Below are positions 22,323 to 30,578 of a stretch of 50,003 bases of DNA, in pieces (within the stretch, counting starts at the first letter, position 1; every line of letters starts with the position of its first letter). A program made the position numbers and the translations under genes. The stretch is from the NCBI GenBank assembly GCA_017465465.1, contig JAFTWE010000048.1, positions 1 to 50,003 of the forward strand, written 5' to 3'. Source of the DNA: Clostridia bacterium. GTDB taxonomy: Bacteria; Bacillota; Clostridia; Oscillospirales; Acutalibacteraceae. The notes beneath the pieces were generated by a model. That model was not told where the DNA came from, ran no database searches, and was given only the letters and a program-made list of their open reading frames with translations.

Positions 22323-24440
22323 ATGTTGGCTTTTTTAGAGTCTGTATGGATTGTAATTTTATCTTTATTAACAGGGCTTATTTTTCCGTTTAACCTTGCA
22401 GTTGATGCAATTAAAACAGAAATCAGCAAAAACGGCGTTGAATACCCCGAAACATCAGCAACAGAGAAAGCAGAATATCAGCTCAATGACTGCGTTGTGG
22501 GCGAATATGATATTTTTGTAAGTGAAAACGGTGATGACAGCGCCGAGGGCAAAATTGACTCACCCCTTGCAACTGTTAAGGCTGCTAAAGAAAAGGCAGA
22601 CAGCCTTAATGCGGATGCGCCTGTTACAATCTGGTTCAGAGAGGGTATTTACAGCTTTTCGCAAACGCTCGAATTCAATGAGGGCGATAAGTCAGATGTA
22701 ACCTTCAGATCCTACAACGGTGAAGATGTTATGTTTACCTCAGGCGAGGCAATCACAGGCTTTACTGAGTGTGAAGTGAACGGAGTTAAGGCTTTTTCAA
22801 AGGAAATTGACAGGGATTTCAATATTCTTTTTAACTCTGAAACAACCCTCAGCCGCACCCGTTACCCTGAAAGCGGATATTTCTTCGTAGCTAAGGATTC
22901 ACCTGAGTTTGTTGGTGAATATAACCACACTGAAATGCACAACGGCTACACCGGTATGGTTACAAAAGAGGGCGATTTTAAAGATTTTTATAATTCGGAA
23001 GATGTTGCAATCAGAATTCTTCACTATTGGAAGGATGAAATGCTCACGGTTAAGAGCTTTGACGAAGCAACAAACACCGTTATGTTCAGCAGACTTTCAA
23101 GTATGTCTGTTTATGAAAATCACAAGTATTTCCTTGAAAATGTTTTTGAAGCTCTCAACACTCCCGGTGAATGGTATCTTGATAAAAAAGAAGGCAAGCT
23201 TTATTACATCCCCTTTGAAAATGAATCACCCGACACTCTCACCCTTTGGGGCAGTGAGCTTGAAACAATGATTACTGTTGACGGTGTTGACGGAATTAAG
23301 TTTGAAGATATAACATTCAGGGGCAACGGCTTTAACATTCCTCTTAACAACAAGGGCAGAGATTTCACTCAGGCGGCCTTTGATGCAACACCTTGCATTT
23401 CTGTTGTAAATTCCAAAAACTTCAGCATCACACACTGCGAGTTTAAAGATATTGCCGCTTGCGCTGTGTTTATGGGCAAAAATGTTCAGGATGCAAGCGT
23501 AAAATATTGTTACTTTGAAAATATCGGCGCTCACGCAGTGTTTATCAAGGGCGAAAATCTTCCCGTTGAAAACCAGACGGTTACAAGAGATATTGATATA
23601 ACAGATAACCATATCTATAAATTCGGCAGAGTTTTCTATAATGCCGTTGGCATCCTTGCTATTCACGCAAACTCAGTTAATGTCTGTCACAATGAAATTC
23701 ATGACGGCTTTTACACCGCAATTTCTGTCGGCTGGGTATGGGGCTTTGCTTACAGCGTAACATATAACAACAAAATCTGTGACAACCTGATTTATGATAT
23801 CGGTCAGGGCTGGCTTTCTGATATGGGCGGTATTTATACCCTCGGTATTCAGAGAGGAACTGAAATTTCAGGCAATGTTATTTATAATGTTGCGGCAGAC
23901 CCCCTTGAAGGCGGCTACGGCGGCTGGGGAATTTACCTTGATGAGGGCAGTTCATACATTCTTGTTAAGAATAATCTTGTTTACAGCTGTGGAAATCAGA
24001 GCTTCCACCAGCATTACGGTGAAAATAATATTGTAACAAACAATATTTTTGCGCTTAGTAAAACCAGTCAGATTATTGTAACCAAAAACGAAGGCAGAAC
24101 TGAAATGTATCTCACAGGCAATATTATTGTCAGCGACAAGCAGGGGATGTATTCAAGAGTTGAGCCCGGCAAGTTTGTGGATGACCGCAACCTTTATTGG
24201 GATTACACAATGCTTTCAAATGTTATCTCCTTTGAGCATGATTCTTGGGAATTTGACGAGATGTACGGCACTAAGGCAATGGAGTTAAAGGGCTATATGC
24301 ACAACGGGGTTTATATGGACCCGCTGTTCAAGGATGCAAAGAACTTTGATTTTACTTTGCCTGTTAACAGTGAGGCTTGTGAGGCAATCGGATTTACTCC
24401 ATTTGATTACTCCACAGCAGGAACAACCGTCAAAATTTGA
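22323..24440 (+). CDS. Exported right-handed beta-helix protein (polysaccharide-active?)
   Basis: A 705-residue protein. The N-terminal hydrophobic segment (ESVWIVILSLLTGLIFPFNLAV) is a signal peptide or membrane anchor. DIFVSENGDDSAEGKIDSPLATVKAA is the opening motif of many DUF1565/pectate-lyase-like beta-helix proteins. The middle (LSRTRYPESGYFF) and the later repeats of N-x-I/V-x-x-N (ITDNHIY, ISGNVIY, VKNNLVY, TGNIIV) build the parallel beta helix. The overall plan is like GH141-type glycosidases, but I cannot confirm catalytic residues. No transporter or regulator for sugars is adjacent. GGAGG precedes the ATG and a terminator follows. Confidence 0.8.
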   Translation: MLAFLESVWIVILSLLTGLIFPFNLAVDAIKTEISKNGVEYPETSATEKAEYQLNDCVVGEYDIFVSENGDDSAEGKIDSPLATVKAAKEKADSLNADAPVTIWFREGIYSFSQTLEFNEGDKSDVTFRSYNGEDVMFTSGEAITGFTECEVNGVKAFSKEIDRDFNILFNSETTLSRTRYPESGYFFVAKDSPEFVGEYNHTEMHNGYTGMVTKEGDFKDFYNSEDVAIRILHYWKDEMLTVKSFDEATNTVMFSRLSSMSVYENHKYFLENVFEALNTPGEWYLDKKEGKLYYIPFENESPDTLTLWGSELETMITVDGVDGIKFEDITFRGNGFNIPLNNKGRDFTQAAFDATPCISVVNSKNFSITHCEFKDIAACAVFMGKNVQDASVKYCYFENIGAHAVFIKGENLPVENQTVTRDIDITDNHIYKFGRVFYNAVGILAIHANSVNVCHNEIHDGFYTAISVGWVWGFAYSVTYNNKICDNLIYDIGQGWLSDMGGIYTLGIQRGTEISGNVIYNVAADPLEGGYGGWGIYLDEGSSYILVKNNLVYSCGNQSFHQHYGENNIVTNNIFALSKTSQIIVTKNEGRTEMYLTGNIIVSDKQGMYSRVEPGKFVDDRNLYWDYTMLSNVISFEHDSWEFDEMYGTKAMELKGYMHNGVYMDPLFKDAKNFDFTLPVNSEACEAIGFTPFDYSTAGTTVKI

Positions 24441-24452
24441 TGCTTTTAACCA

Positions 24453-24491
24453 AAATACCGCAGTTGCATATAGTAACTGTGGTATTTTTTT
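24453..24491 (+). terminator. Terminator of the typA-to-beta-helix operon
   Basis: AAATACCGCAGTT (24453-24465) pairs with AACTGTGGTATTT (24475-24487) and runs into T to 24491. Confidence 0.92.
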
Positions 24492-24513
24492 GTAAAAATG
24501 TTACAAATTTTTA

Positions 24514-24542
24514 TTGACTATTGAAAACCGAGGGTATATAAT
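24514..24542 (+). promoter_or_regulatory. Promoter of serC-serA
   Basis: TTGACT (24514-24519), 17-base spacer, TATAAT (24537-24542). The leader to the serC ATG is about 55 bases, without an obvious riboswitch. Confidence 0.85.
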
Positions 24543-24604
24543 AAATGTCAACAATTTAACAAACTCATTTTCTTGATATTTTTAATCTTTTGGAGGTTTT
24601 ATAT

Positions 24605-25687
24605 ATGGCAAGAGTTTATAATTTTTCTGCAGGCCCCTCAATGTTGCCTGAGGAAGTGCTTAAAAAGGCAGCAGCAGAAATGCTTGATTACGAGGGCAGC
24701 GGTCAGTCAGTTATGGAGATGTCACACCGCTCAAAGTGGTTTGATGCAATCATCAAAGGTGCAGAGAGCCTTATGCGTGAGGTTATGAACATTCCCGATA
24801 ACTATAAGGTGCTTTTCCTTCAGGGCGGTGCTTCAACTCAGTTTTCTGCAATCCCTATGAACTTTATGACAGGTTCAGGCAAAGCAGATTATGTTATCAC
24901 AGGTCAGTTCTCAAACAAGGCATACAAAGAGGCTGTTAAATACGGTGATGTTATAGAAGCTGCTTCTTCAAAGGACGGCAACTTCTCATATATTCCAAAG
25001 CTTGATAAATCTTCTTTCAGAGAAGATGCAGACTATGTTTATATCTGCCACAATAACACAATTTACGGCACAAAATATCCCGAGCTTCCCGACACAGGTG
25101 ATATTCCTCTTGTTGCCGACATTTCATCAAGCTTTTTGTCAGAGCCTATGGATGTTTCAAAGTTCGGTGTAATTTACGGCGGTGCACAGAAGAATGTTGC
25201 CCCCGCAGGTCTCACAATCGTTATTATCCGTGAGGATTTGCTCGGCAAGGCAATGCCTCTTACCCCCACAATGCTTGACTACAAGGCAATGGCAGACGGC
25301 GAGTCAATGTATAACACTCCTCCTTGCTATTCAATTTATATGTGCAAGCTTGTTCTTGAGTGGATTAAATCACTCGGCGGTCTTGAGGCTATGAAAGAGC
25401 GTAATGTTAAGAAAGCAAAGATTCTTTACGATTATATTGACCAGAGCAAAATGTTCACAGCTCCCGCTCAGAAGGAGTGCCGTTCACTTATGAATGTTAC
25501 ATTTGTAACAGAAAGTGACGAGCTTAACAAAAAGTTTGTTGCAGAAGCTGAAAAAGCAGGCTTCGTTAACCTTAAGGGTCACCGTTCAGTTGGCGGTATG
25601 AGAGCTTCAATTTATAACGCTATGCCCATTGAAGGCGTTGAAAAGCTCGTTGAATTTATGAAAGAATTTGAAAAAGCAAATTCATAA
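24605..25687 (+). CDS. serC: Phosphoserine aminotransferase
   Basis: A PLP enzyme of serine synthesis, converting 3-phosphohydroxypyruvate and glutamate to phosphoserine. The 360-residue length is typical. It starts RVYNFSAGPSMLPEEVL, contains SHRSKWFD, LFLQGGASTQF, ADISSSFLS and the PLP lysine in YGGAQKNVAPAG, and ends in the conserved HRSVGGMRASIYNAMP. The ATG at 24605 follows GGAGG by 6 bases. serA starts 14 bases later, so both first enzymes of the phosphorylated serine pathway are one operon; serB is not in the window. Confidence 0.98.
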   Translation: MARVYNFSAGPSMLPEEVLKKAAAEMLDYEGSGQSVMEMSHRSKWFDAIIKGAESLMREVMNIPDNYKVLFLQGGASTQFSAIPMNFMTGSGKADYVITGQFSNKAYKEAVKYGDVIEAASSKDGNFSYIPKLDKSSFREDADYVYICHNNTIYGTKYPELPDTGDIPLVADISSSFLSEPMDVSKFGVIYGGAQKNVAPAGLTIVIIREDLLGKAMPLTPTMLDYKAMADGESMYNTPPCYSIYMCKLVLEWIKSLGGLEAMKERNVKKAKILYDYIDQSKMFTAPAQKECRSLMNVTFVTESDELNKKFVAEAEKAGFVNLKGHRSVGGMRASIYNAMPIEGVEKLVEFMKEFEKANS

Positions 25688-25701
25688 GGTAGGTGCTTAT
25701 A

Positions 25702-26826
25702 ATGTATAACATTTTAACTCTTAATAAAATTGCCGCTTGCGGAACCGATAAATTTTCAAGCGACTATGTTTGCGGCTCAGAGGTAGAAAGCCCTGTTGCA
25801 ATTATGGTGCGCTCAGCTTCAATGCACGAAATGGAGCTTGACCCAAACACAATCGCAATCGCAAGAGCAGGCGCAGGCACAAACAATATTCCTGTTGAAG
25901 CTTGCGCAGAAAAGGGCGTTGTTGTTTTTAACACTCCCGGCGCTAACGCTAACGCTGTTAAGGAGCTTGTAATCTGCGGACTTCTTATGGCTTCCCGTAA
26001 GGTTGGTGCATCAATGGATTGGTGCAAGACTCTTAAGGGCGAGGGTGAAGCAGTAGGCAAGCTTGTTGAAAAAGGCAAGTCAAACTTCGCAGGCCCTGAA
26101 ATTGCAGGCAAAACACTCGGCGTTGTCGGCCTTGGTGCAATCGGCTTTAAGGTTGCAGTTGCCGCAAACGCTCTTGGTATGAATATTGTAGGCTATGACC
26201 CATTTGTTACCGATGAGGTTAAGGCTATGCTCCCCGAAGGCACAGAAGTTGTTTCTGACCTTAACGATGTTTACAAAAAGAGTGATTACATCACACTTCA
26301 TCTTCCTCTTAACGATGCAACAAAGAATATGATTAACGCTGAAACACTTGCTCTTTGCAAAGACGGTGTTCGTATTCTCAACTATGCAAGAGGCGGCCTT
26401 GTAAACAGCGACGCAATTATCGAAGCTCTCGGCAACGGCAAATGTGCCGCTTATGTGGTAGACTTCCCAAGTGATGAAATCATCGGTGTAGAGGGTGTAA
26501 CAGCTCTTCCTCACCTTGGCGCATCCACACCTGAAAGTGAAGACAACTGCGCAATGATGGCCGCTGACGAGCTTATCGGCTACATTGAAAAAGGTGAAAT
26601 TAAAAACAGCGTAAATCTTCCAAACCTCACAGGTCTTGGTGAAGTTGAAGCAAACCGTGTTTGCGTAATCTGCAAAGAAGAAGCTGTTGAAGCTGTTAAA
26701 TCAGCTTTCGGTGATGCAAAGTCAGCCACACGCAAGGGCTACGGCTATGTGGTTGCTGATGGTGCTGATGAAAGCAAGATTGCAGGAATCGACGGAGTTA
26801 TCCGTGTTCGCACAATTACAAAATAA
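25702..26826 (+). CDS. serA: D-3-phosphoglycerate dehydrogenase family protein
   Basis: Oxidises 3-phosphoglycerate to 3-phosphohydroxypyruvate with NAD, feeding SerC. At 374 residues it has the Rossmann motif GLGAIGFKVA, the catalytic Arg in NYARGG, Glu in the following helix region, and His in LPHLGAST. The C-terminal 60 residues (NRVCVICKEEAVEAVKSAF...GVIRVRTI) resemble a short, divergent ACT domain, which could bind serine for feedback control. ATG at 25702 has AGGTAGGTG upstream; a GTG three codons earlier is unlikely. A terminator follows. Confidence 0.95.
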   Translation: MYNILTLNKIAACGTDKFSSDYVCGSEVESPVAIMVRSASMHEMELDPNTIAIARAGAGTNNIPVEACAEKGVVVFNTPGANANAVKELVICGLLMASRKVGASMDWCKTLKGEGEAVGKLVEKGKSNFAGPEIAGKTLGVVGLGAIGFKVAVAANALGMNIVGYDPFVTDEVKAMLPEGTEVVSDLNDVYKKSDYITLHLPLNDATKNMINAETLALCKDGVRILNYARGGLVNSDAIIEALGNGKCAAYVVDFPSDEIIGVEGVTALPHLGASTPESEDNCAMMAADELIGYIEKGEIKNSVNLPNLTGLGEVEANRVCVICKEEAVEAVKSAFGDAKSATRKGYGYVVADGADESKIAGIDGVIRVRTITK

Positions 26827-26841
26827 ATAAAGCTAAAATTT

Positions 26842-26870
26842 AACGCCTCGACTCAGTCGGGGCGTTTTTT
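26842..26870 (+). terminator. Terminator after serA
   Basis: AACGCCTCGA (26842-26851) pairs with TCGGGGCGTT (26857-26866, one G-U), followed by six T. It reaches within two bases of the convergent Xre gene. Confidence 0.92.
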
Positions 26871-26871
26871 G

Positions 26872-27108
26872 TTACTTCAAAAGTCTATCATAGGTTGTGT
26901 TAAGCTCGTTTTTAATTGCTCTGAGTTGAGAGGCTTTCAGGTGTTGTATTCCTCGCTCAATCTTAACAAGAGTTTCACGGGTCATATCTACCCCTTGAAG
27001 CTGAAGTCTGCGGACAAGCTCTGTCTGTCCGATTTTTTGTTCAAGTCTGATTTCTCTGATGTTTTTACCGATAAAAATTTCATCCTGCTTGATACGGGTT
27101 TCTTCCAT
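26872..27108 (-). CDS. Xre-family helix-turn-helix regulator, second copy
   Basis: A 78-residue single-domain DNA-binding protein. HTH_3 spans GKNIREIRLEQKIGQTELVRRL..., with the recognition helix near MTRETLVKIERG, ending NELNTTYDRLLK. The start has GGGAGTG upstream. It diverges from the membrane-protein gene at 27238, and the region between them holds two GGACT-AGTCC palindromes (27128-27143 and 27183-27198). It is only distantly similar to the Xre at 3473, but the gene-operator plan is the same: regulator, two operators about 50 bp apart, a small divergent gene. Repression of both genes is inferred. Confidence 0.88.
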   Translation of the reverse strand: MEETRIKQDEIFIGKNIREIRLEQKIGQTELVRRLQLQGVDMTRETLVKIERGIQHLKASQLRAIKNELNTTYDRLLK

Positions 27109-27127
27109 ATAATCACTCCCACAAAAA

Positions 27128-27143
27128 GGACTAAAAATAGTCC
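27128..27143. promoter_or_regulatory. Palindromic operator A for the second Xre regulator
   Basis: GGACTAAAAATAGTCC: 6-base arms GGACTA and TAGTCC around AAAA. It lies downstream of a minus-strand TATAAT (27156-27161), where a bound protein would hinder the regulator's own transcription. Confidence 0.7.
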
Positions 27144-27152
27144 AAATTTATC

Positions 27153-27181
27153 TTGATTATACGGAAATAGTATGATACAAT
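27153..27181 (+). promoter_or_regulatory. Promoter of the 209-aa gene
   Basis: TTGATT (27153-27158), 17-base spacer, TACAAT (27176-27181). It lies between the two operators; operator B starts two bases after the -10 and would cover the transcription start. Confidence 0.65.
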
Positions 27182-27182
27182 G

Positions 27183-27198
27183 GGACTGAAATTAGTCC
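27183..27198. promoter_or_regulatory. Palindromic operator B for the second Xre regulator
   Basis: GGACTGAAATTAGTCC, the same arms as operator A with one change. Centres are 55 bp apart. A further half site AAGGACTG lies at 27209-27215. Confidence 0.7.
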
Positions 27199-27237
27199 AC
27201 TTTATGAAAGGACTGTTCAAATCAAGGAGGTAAAAAT

Positions 27238-27867
27238 ATGGAAAATAAAAATGAAATGAATTTTAACACTGTAACAGAAGAGAAAACAAATGCTAACCCT
27301 GAAAAGAAAAAGAGCAAAATAAAAACAGTACTTCTATTTCTCCCGCTTATTGCATTAATTGTGATTGCAATTTTGTTAAGCGTTGGCGGAGATACATCAA
27401 GCGATGCTTCGTTAGGCTTTACACTTGAAGAGTTTGTTGAGCGATACAACGAAACGGTTGATGTGCACCTTAAAGACGATAGTGATACTGAAACTTATGA
27501 AAAAGTTCAAGGGTGGTTAAAGCTTGATATGGACTATTTCATTCAAGCAGAGGAAGATGAAAGATATTATTGTGCGAACTACTCAGATAAATTAGGCTAT
27601 ATAGCTTATATGGATGAATCAGGTGAAAAAGTGCAAGCGATTACATATAAATTCACGAATGATTTGACAGAGGCACAGTTGGAACAATTTCTTATTTTTT
27701 GCAAATGGTTTCATGAAGCAGTAAAGCCTGATATGGGGTCAGACTATTATACTGATACATTAGTTGAAACAATAGAAAAAGGCGAAGTTCACAAAGATGG
27801 CTTGGCATATTTTTGGGATGACGAGGATGGCTATTATTCGTACGGAATCTATTATGTAGCGCAATAG
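27238..27867 (+). CDS. Hypothetical membrane-anchored protein, 209 aa
   Basis: I do not recognise a family. A 28-residue charged cytosolic N-terminus leads to one membrane helix (VLLFLPLIALIVIAILLSV, about 31-49), then an acidic extracytoplasmic domain of about 155 residues. It starts GFTLEEFVERYNETV, a phrase seen in several exported clostridial proteins where a helix opens the domain, and ends in a Tyr-rich stretch (DDEDGYYSYGIYYVAQ). GGAGG precedes the ATG. It is controlled by a promoter lying between two palindromes beside the Xre gene. A small inducible envelope protein is a fair guess; its job is unknown. Confidence 0.75.
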   Translation: MENKNEMNFNTVTEEKTNANPEKKKSKIKTVLLFLPLIALIVIAILLSVGGDTSSDASLGFTLEEFVERYNETVDVHLKDDSDTETYEKVQGWLKLDMDYFIQAEEDERYYCANYSDKLGYIAYMDESGEKVQAITYKFTNDLTEAQLEQFLIFCKWFHEAVKPDMGSDYYTDTLVETIEKGEVHKDGLAYFWDDEDGYYSYGIYYVAQ

Positions 27868-27872
27868 TGAGA

Positions 27873-27901
27873 GGGAGGGCTTGTGCCCTCCCGATTTTTT
27901 T
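27873..27901 (+). terminator. Terminator after the 209-aa gene
   Basis: GGGAGGGC (27873-27880) pairs with GCCCTCCC (27885-27892), loop TTGT, followed by seven T. Confidence 0.9.
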
Positions 27902-27954
27902 GCTTTGCAAAATCGGGTTGCCGAGGCCGTCAACCCTTACGCAGAGTTTTCGTC

Positions 27955-28068
27955 TTGGGCTCCTTTGGCAAAGGAGCTGTCCGTAGGACTGAGGATTGGA
28001 AAGAAAAGACAAAATCAATCCTCCGTCAGACCTTGCGGTCTGCCACCTCCTTTTCTAAGGAGGCCAAG
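27955..28068. repeat. Paired-hairpin inverted-repeat element, copy 2
   Basis: The left arm TTGGGCTCCTTTGGCAAAGG (27955 onward) with inner GTCC..GGAC runs to GAGGATTG (27991-27998). The right arm CAATCCTC (28016-28023) with inner AGACC..GGTCT runs to AAGGAGGCCAA (28057-28067). The arms are imperfect reverse complements, and each forms its own hairpins. The plan equals the elements at 1647 and 28088, but the sequence differs. Confidence 0.8.
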
Positions 28069-28087
28069 ACACTGCTACCGTCAGCCG

Positions 28088-28227
28088 ATTGCCCTCCTTG
28101 TCTAAAGGAGGGGGGACCGCTTGCGGTGGGAGGATATAAAAAGTGGCTTAAAATAAAGCTTTATGCATTAAAATCCCCCAGTCATTTTCTTCGAAAATGC
28201 CAGCCCCCTTTAAGGCAAGGGGGCCAA
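28088..28227. repeat. Paired-hairpin inverted-repeat element, copy 3
   Basis: The left arm TTGCCCTCCTTGTCTAAAGG (28089 onward) with inner ACCGC..GCGGT runs to GGGAGGAT (28128-28135). The right arm ATCCCCCAG with inner CATTTT..AAAATG runs to CAAGGGGGCCAA (28216-28227). It lies 20 bases after copy 2. The 500 bases from 27873 to 28380 hold only terminators and repeats, no gene. Confidence 0.8.
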
Positions 28228-28233
28228 TGATTA

Positions 28234-28284
28234 CCGTCAGCCGTGTAAGGTGCGGCGATTTTCGATGTACCTTAAAACCATAAT
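28234..28284. repeat. Intergenic hairpin repeat, copy 2 (CCGTCAGCCGTG family)
   Basis: It begins CCGTCAGCCGTGTAAGGTGC and keeps the core GCGGCGATTTTCGA of copy 1 (1550-1598). Stem bases differ (AAGGTGCG with TGTACCTT), keeping pairing through G-U pairs. This suggests that the fold, not only the sequence, is maintained. Confidence 0.75.
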
Positions 28285-28297
28285 AACGAAACACTTG

Positions 28298-28320
28298 TAG
28301 GGGAGGCTATCAGCCTCCCG
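28298..28320. repeat. Short intergenic hairpin
   Basis: GGGAGGCT (28301-28308) and AGCCTCCC (28312-28319) with loop ATC, preceded by TAG and with no U run. It is a common form of intergenic hairpin repeat, and I cannot assign a role. Confidence 0.6.
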
Positions 28321-28345
28321 AAAGTGATTTTACACAAAGAAGACG

Positions 28346-28375
28346 AAAAAAGCGGACTGAAAATCAGTCCGCTTT
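28346..28375 (-). terminator. Terminator of the ilv-leu operon
   Basis: A 12-bp perfect stem (28349-28360 with 28364-28375, loop TTT on the RNA), followed on the minus strand by UUUUU. It lies just after the ilvE stop. Confidence 0.92.
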
Positions 28376-28381
28376 AAAGCT

Positions 28382-29452
28382 TTATTTAACTTCAACTCTC
28401 CAACCGAACGGGTCGTCAAGCTTGCCCCACTGGATGCCTGTTACGGTGTCGTAAATCTTCTGGCTTACTTCGCCGATTACGCCGCCGTTGATTTCCATAA
28501 CATCATTTTTATAACGTAGCTTGCCAACGGGAGAAATAACTGCCGCTGTGCCTGTGCCGAATACCTCTTCGAGCTTTCCGTTTTTCTGAGCTTCAAGAAG
28601 CTCGTCAACAGAAATTCTTCGCTCTTCAACATCCATACCCCAGTGCTTGCAAAGGTTGATTACAGAGTCACGGGTGATGCCGGGGAGAATTGAGCCGTTG
28701 AGCATAGGTGTAACGATTTTACCGTCGATTTTGAAGAAGATGTTCATTGCGCCGACTTCTTCAATATACTTTCTCTCAACACCGTCGAGCCAGAGCACCT
28801 GAGAATAACCGTCATCGTGAGCTTTAACCTGAGCTGCAAGGCTTGCGGCATAGTTACCGCCTGTTTTAGCAAAGCCCATACCGCCCTTAACTGCACGAAC
28901 ATAGTCGTCTTCAATCCAGATTCCAACAGGAGCAAGACCGCTTGCGTAGTAAGCTCCGCTGGGAGAAAGGATAATCATAAATAAATATGTCTTTGACGGT
29001 GCAACACCTAAGAAAGCATCAGTTGCAATAATGAAAGGACGAATGTAAAGAGAAGTACCTTCTTCTTCGGGAATCCAATCCTTATCAACTTCAACAACAG
29101 CTTTAACAGCCTGAACAAAATCCTCCTCAGGAAGCTGAGGAATGCAAAGGCGGTCGTTAGTTGCATTTGTTCTCTTAGCGTTCATATCGGGGCGGAAAAG
29201 ATAAGCTTTTCCGTCAGCGCCCTTGTATGCCTTAAGACCCTCAAACATTTCCTGACCGTAGTGGAAAACCATAGCGGCAGGTGAGAGGGTGAGGTCGCCG
29301 TAGGGTACGATTCTTGCATCGTGCCAGCCTTTGCCCTCGGTGTAATTCATAATGAACATATGGTCTGTGAAAATGTGACCGAAGCCGAGAGGCTCACCCT
29401 TCTGAGGCTTAGCCTTTGGTGATGAGGTTTTTTCTATTTTGATGTCGAGCAT
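28382..29452 (-). CDS. ilvE: Branched-chain amino-acid aminotransferase
   Basis: A PLP enzyme making Val, Leu and Ile from their keto acids with glutamate. At 356 residues it is the longer, eukaryote-like BCAT form. It contains FHYGQEMFEGLKAY, FRPDMNAKRT, YIRPFIIATD, the PLP lysine in AAQVKAHDDGYSQVLWLDG, and GILPGITRDSVI-like (GSILPGITRDSV). It is the last gene of the operon, followed by a strong terminator. A 28-base gap separates it from leuB. Confidence 0.96.
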   Translation of the reverse strand: MLDIKIEKTSSPKAKPQKGEPLGFGHIFTDHMFIMNYTEGKGWHDARIVPYGDLTLSPAAMVFHYGQEMFEGLKAYKGADGKAYLFRPDMNAKRTNATNDRLCIPQLPEEDFVQAVKAVVEVDKDWIPEEEGTSLYIRPFIIATDAFLGVAPSKTYLFMIILSPSGAYYASGLAPVGIWIEDDYVRAVKGGMGFAKTGGNYAASLAAQVKAHDDGYSQVLWLDGVERKYIEEVGAMNIFFKIDGKIVTPMLNGSILPGITRDSVINLCKHWGMDVEERRISVDELLEAQKNGKLEEVFGTGTAAVISPVGKLRYKNDVMEINGGVIGEVSQKIYDTVTGIQWGKLDDPFGWRVEVK

Positions 29453-29480
29453 CTTATTTTCCTTCTTTCAAAAACTGAAA

Positions 29481-30557
29481 TTATTTAATATAATCAAGAA
29501 TTACCTTTGTCATCTCAGTGCATGAAAGCGGCTTTGTGTCGCTTGAGCCGAGAATATCAGCAGTTCTGTAGCCTGCTTCAAGAACATCGTCAACTGCCTT
29601 TTCAATGCAAACTGCTTCGTCTTCAAGGTCAAATGAATAACGGAACATCATTGCTGCTGAAAGGATTGTTGCGATTGGGTTAGCCTTGTTCTGACCTGCA
29701 ATGTCAGGAGCAGAGCCGTGGATAGGCTCATACATACCGCACTTTGTATCACCAAGTGAAGCAGAAGCAAGCATACCGATTGAGCCTGTAATCTGTGAGC
29801 TTTCGTCAGAAAGAATGTCACCGAACATATTTGATGTTACAACAACATCAAACTGAGATGGGTTCTTAACAAGCTGCATTGCGGCATTGTCAACGAGCAT
29901 ATCAACACATTCACAGTCTGGATAATCCTTAGCAACTCTGTGAACAACTTCTCTCCAGAGTCTTGAAGATTCAAGAACATTGGCCTTGTCAATGCTTGTG
30001 ACAACATGACCTCTTTTTCTTGCTGTTTCAAATGCAACGCGTGCAATTCTTTCAACTTCCATCTCGCTGTAGCACTCTGTGTCAAAAGCTTCTTCGCCGC
30101 CTGCACCCTGTCTGCGGCCTCTTTCGCCGAAGTAGATACCGCCTGTGAGCTCACGAATCATAACGATGTCAACACCGTTGTCAATGATGTCGGGGCGGAG
30201 GGGGCTTGCACCCTTAAGTGCGGGGTAAATCTTTGCGGGGCGGATGTTGGTGTAAAGTCCGAGAGCGTGACGAACACCGAGAAGAGCCTTTTCAGGGCGA
30301 AGGTGACCGGGGAGAGTGTCCCACTTAGGGCCGCCAACAGCGCCGAGAAGAACGCTGTCACTTGCCTGGCAAGCCTTAACGGTTTCCTCGGGAAGAGGAA
30401 TACCTGTTGCGTCAATAGCGCAACCGCCTGCAAGATAAGGTGTGAATGTGAATTTGTGGCCGTATTTAGCGGCAACCTTTTCTAAAACTGCAACGGCACT
30501 GTCAACTATTTCAGGGCCGATACCGTCGCCTTTAAGTAAAGCAATATTAAAATCCAT
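29481..30557 (-). CDS. leuB: 3-Isopropylmalate dehydrogenase
   Basis: Oxidatively decarboxylates 3-isopropylmalate in leucine synthesis; related enzymes also act on 3-methylmalate from citramalate. The protein is 358 residues. It starts [18 protein letters not shown] and contains [45 protein letters not shown] and [21 protein letters not shown] used ATG at 30557, about 10 bases after AAAGGA; the TTG three codons earlier sits on the SD. It lies between leuD and ilvE. Because cimA is in this operon and leuA is not, it may serve both the isoleucine and leucine routes. Confidence 0.96.
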   Translation of the reverse strand: MDFNIALLKGDGIGPEIVDSAVAVLEKVAAKYGHKFTFTPYLAGGCAIDATGIPLPEETVKACQASDSVLLGAVGGPKWDTLPGHLRPEKALLGVRHALGLYTNIRPAKIYPALKGASPLRPDIIDNGVDIVMIRELTGGIYFGERGRRQGAGGEEAFDTECYSEMEVERIARVAFETARKRGHVVTSIDKANVLESSRLWREVVHRVAKDYPDCECVDMLVDNAAMQLVKNPSQFDVVVTSNMFGDILSDESSQITGSIGMLASASLGDTKCGMYEPIHGSAPDIAGQNKANPIATILSAAMMFRYSFDLEDEAVCIEKAVDDVLEAGYRTADILGSSDTKPLSCTEMTKVILDYIK

Positions 30558-30578
30558 TTTAGTCAAGTCCTTTTATAA

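Noticed and set aside
27955..28227. CRISPR array
   Set aside because: The repeats are inverted and of different sequence, without equal direct repeats or spacers, and no cas genes are nearby.
27881..28230. Several plus-strand frames of 70-115 codons
   Set aside because: They lie entirely in inverted-repeat elements; reading frames through hairpins are chance.
30006..30485. 159-codon plus-strand frame
   Set aside because: Antisense shadow of leuB, which has all family motifs.
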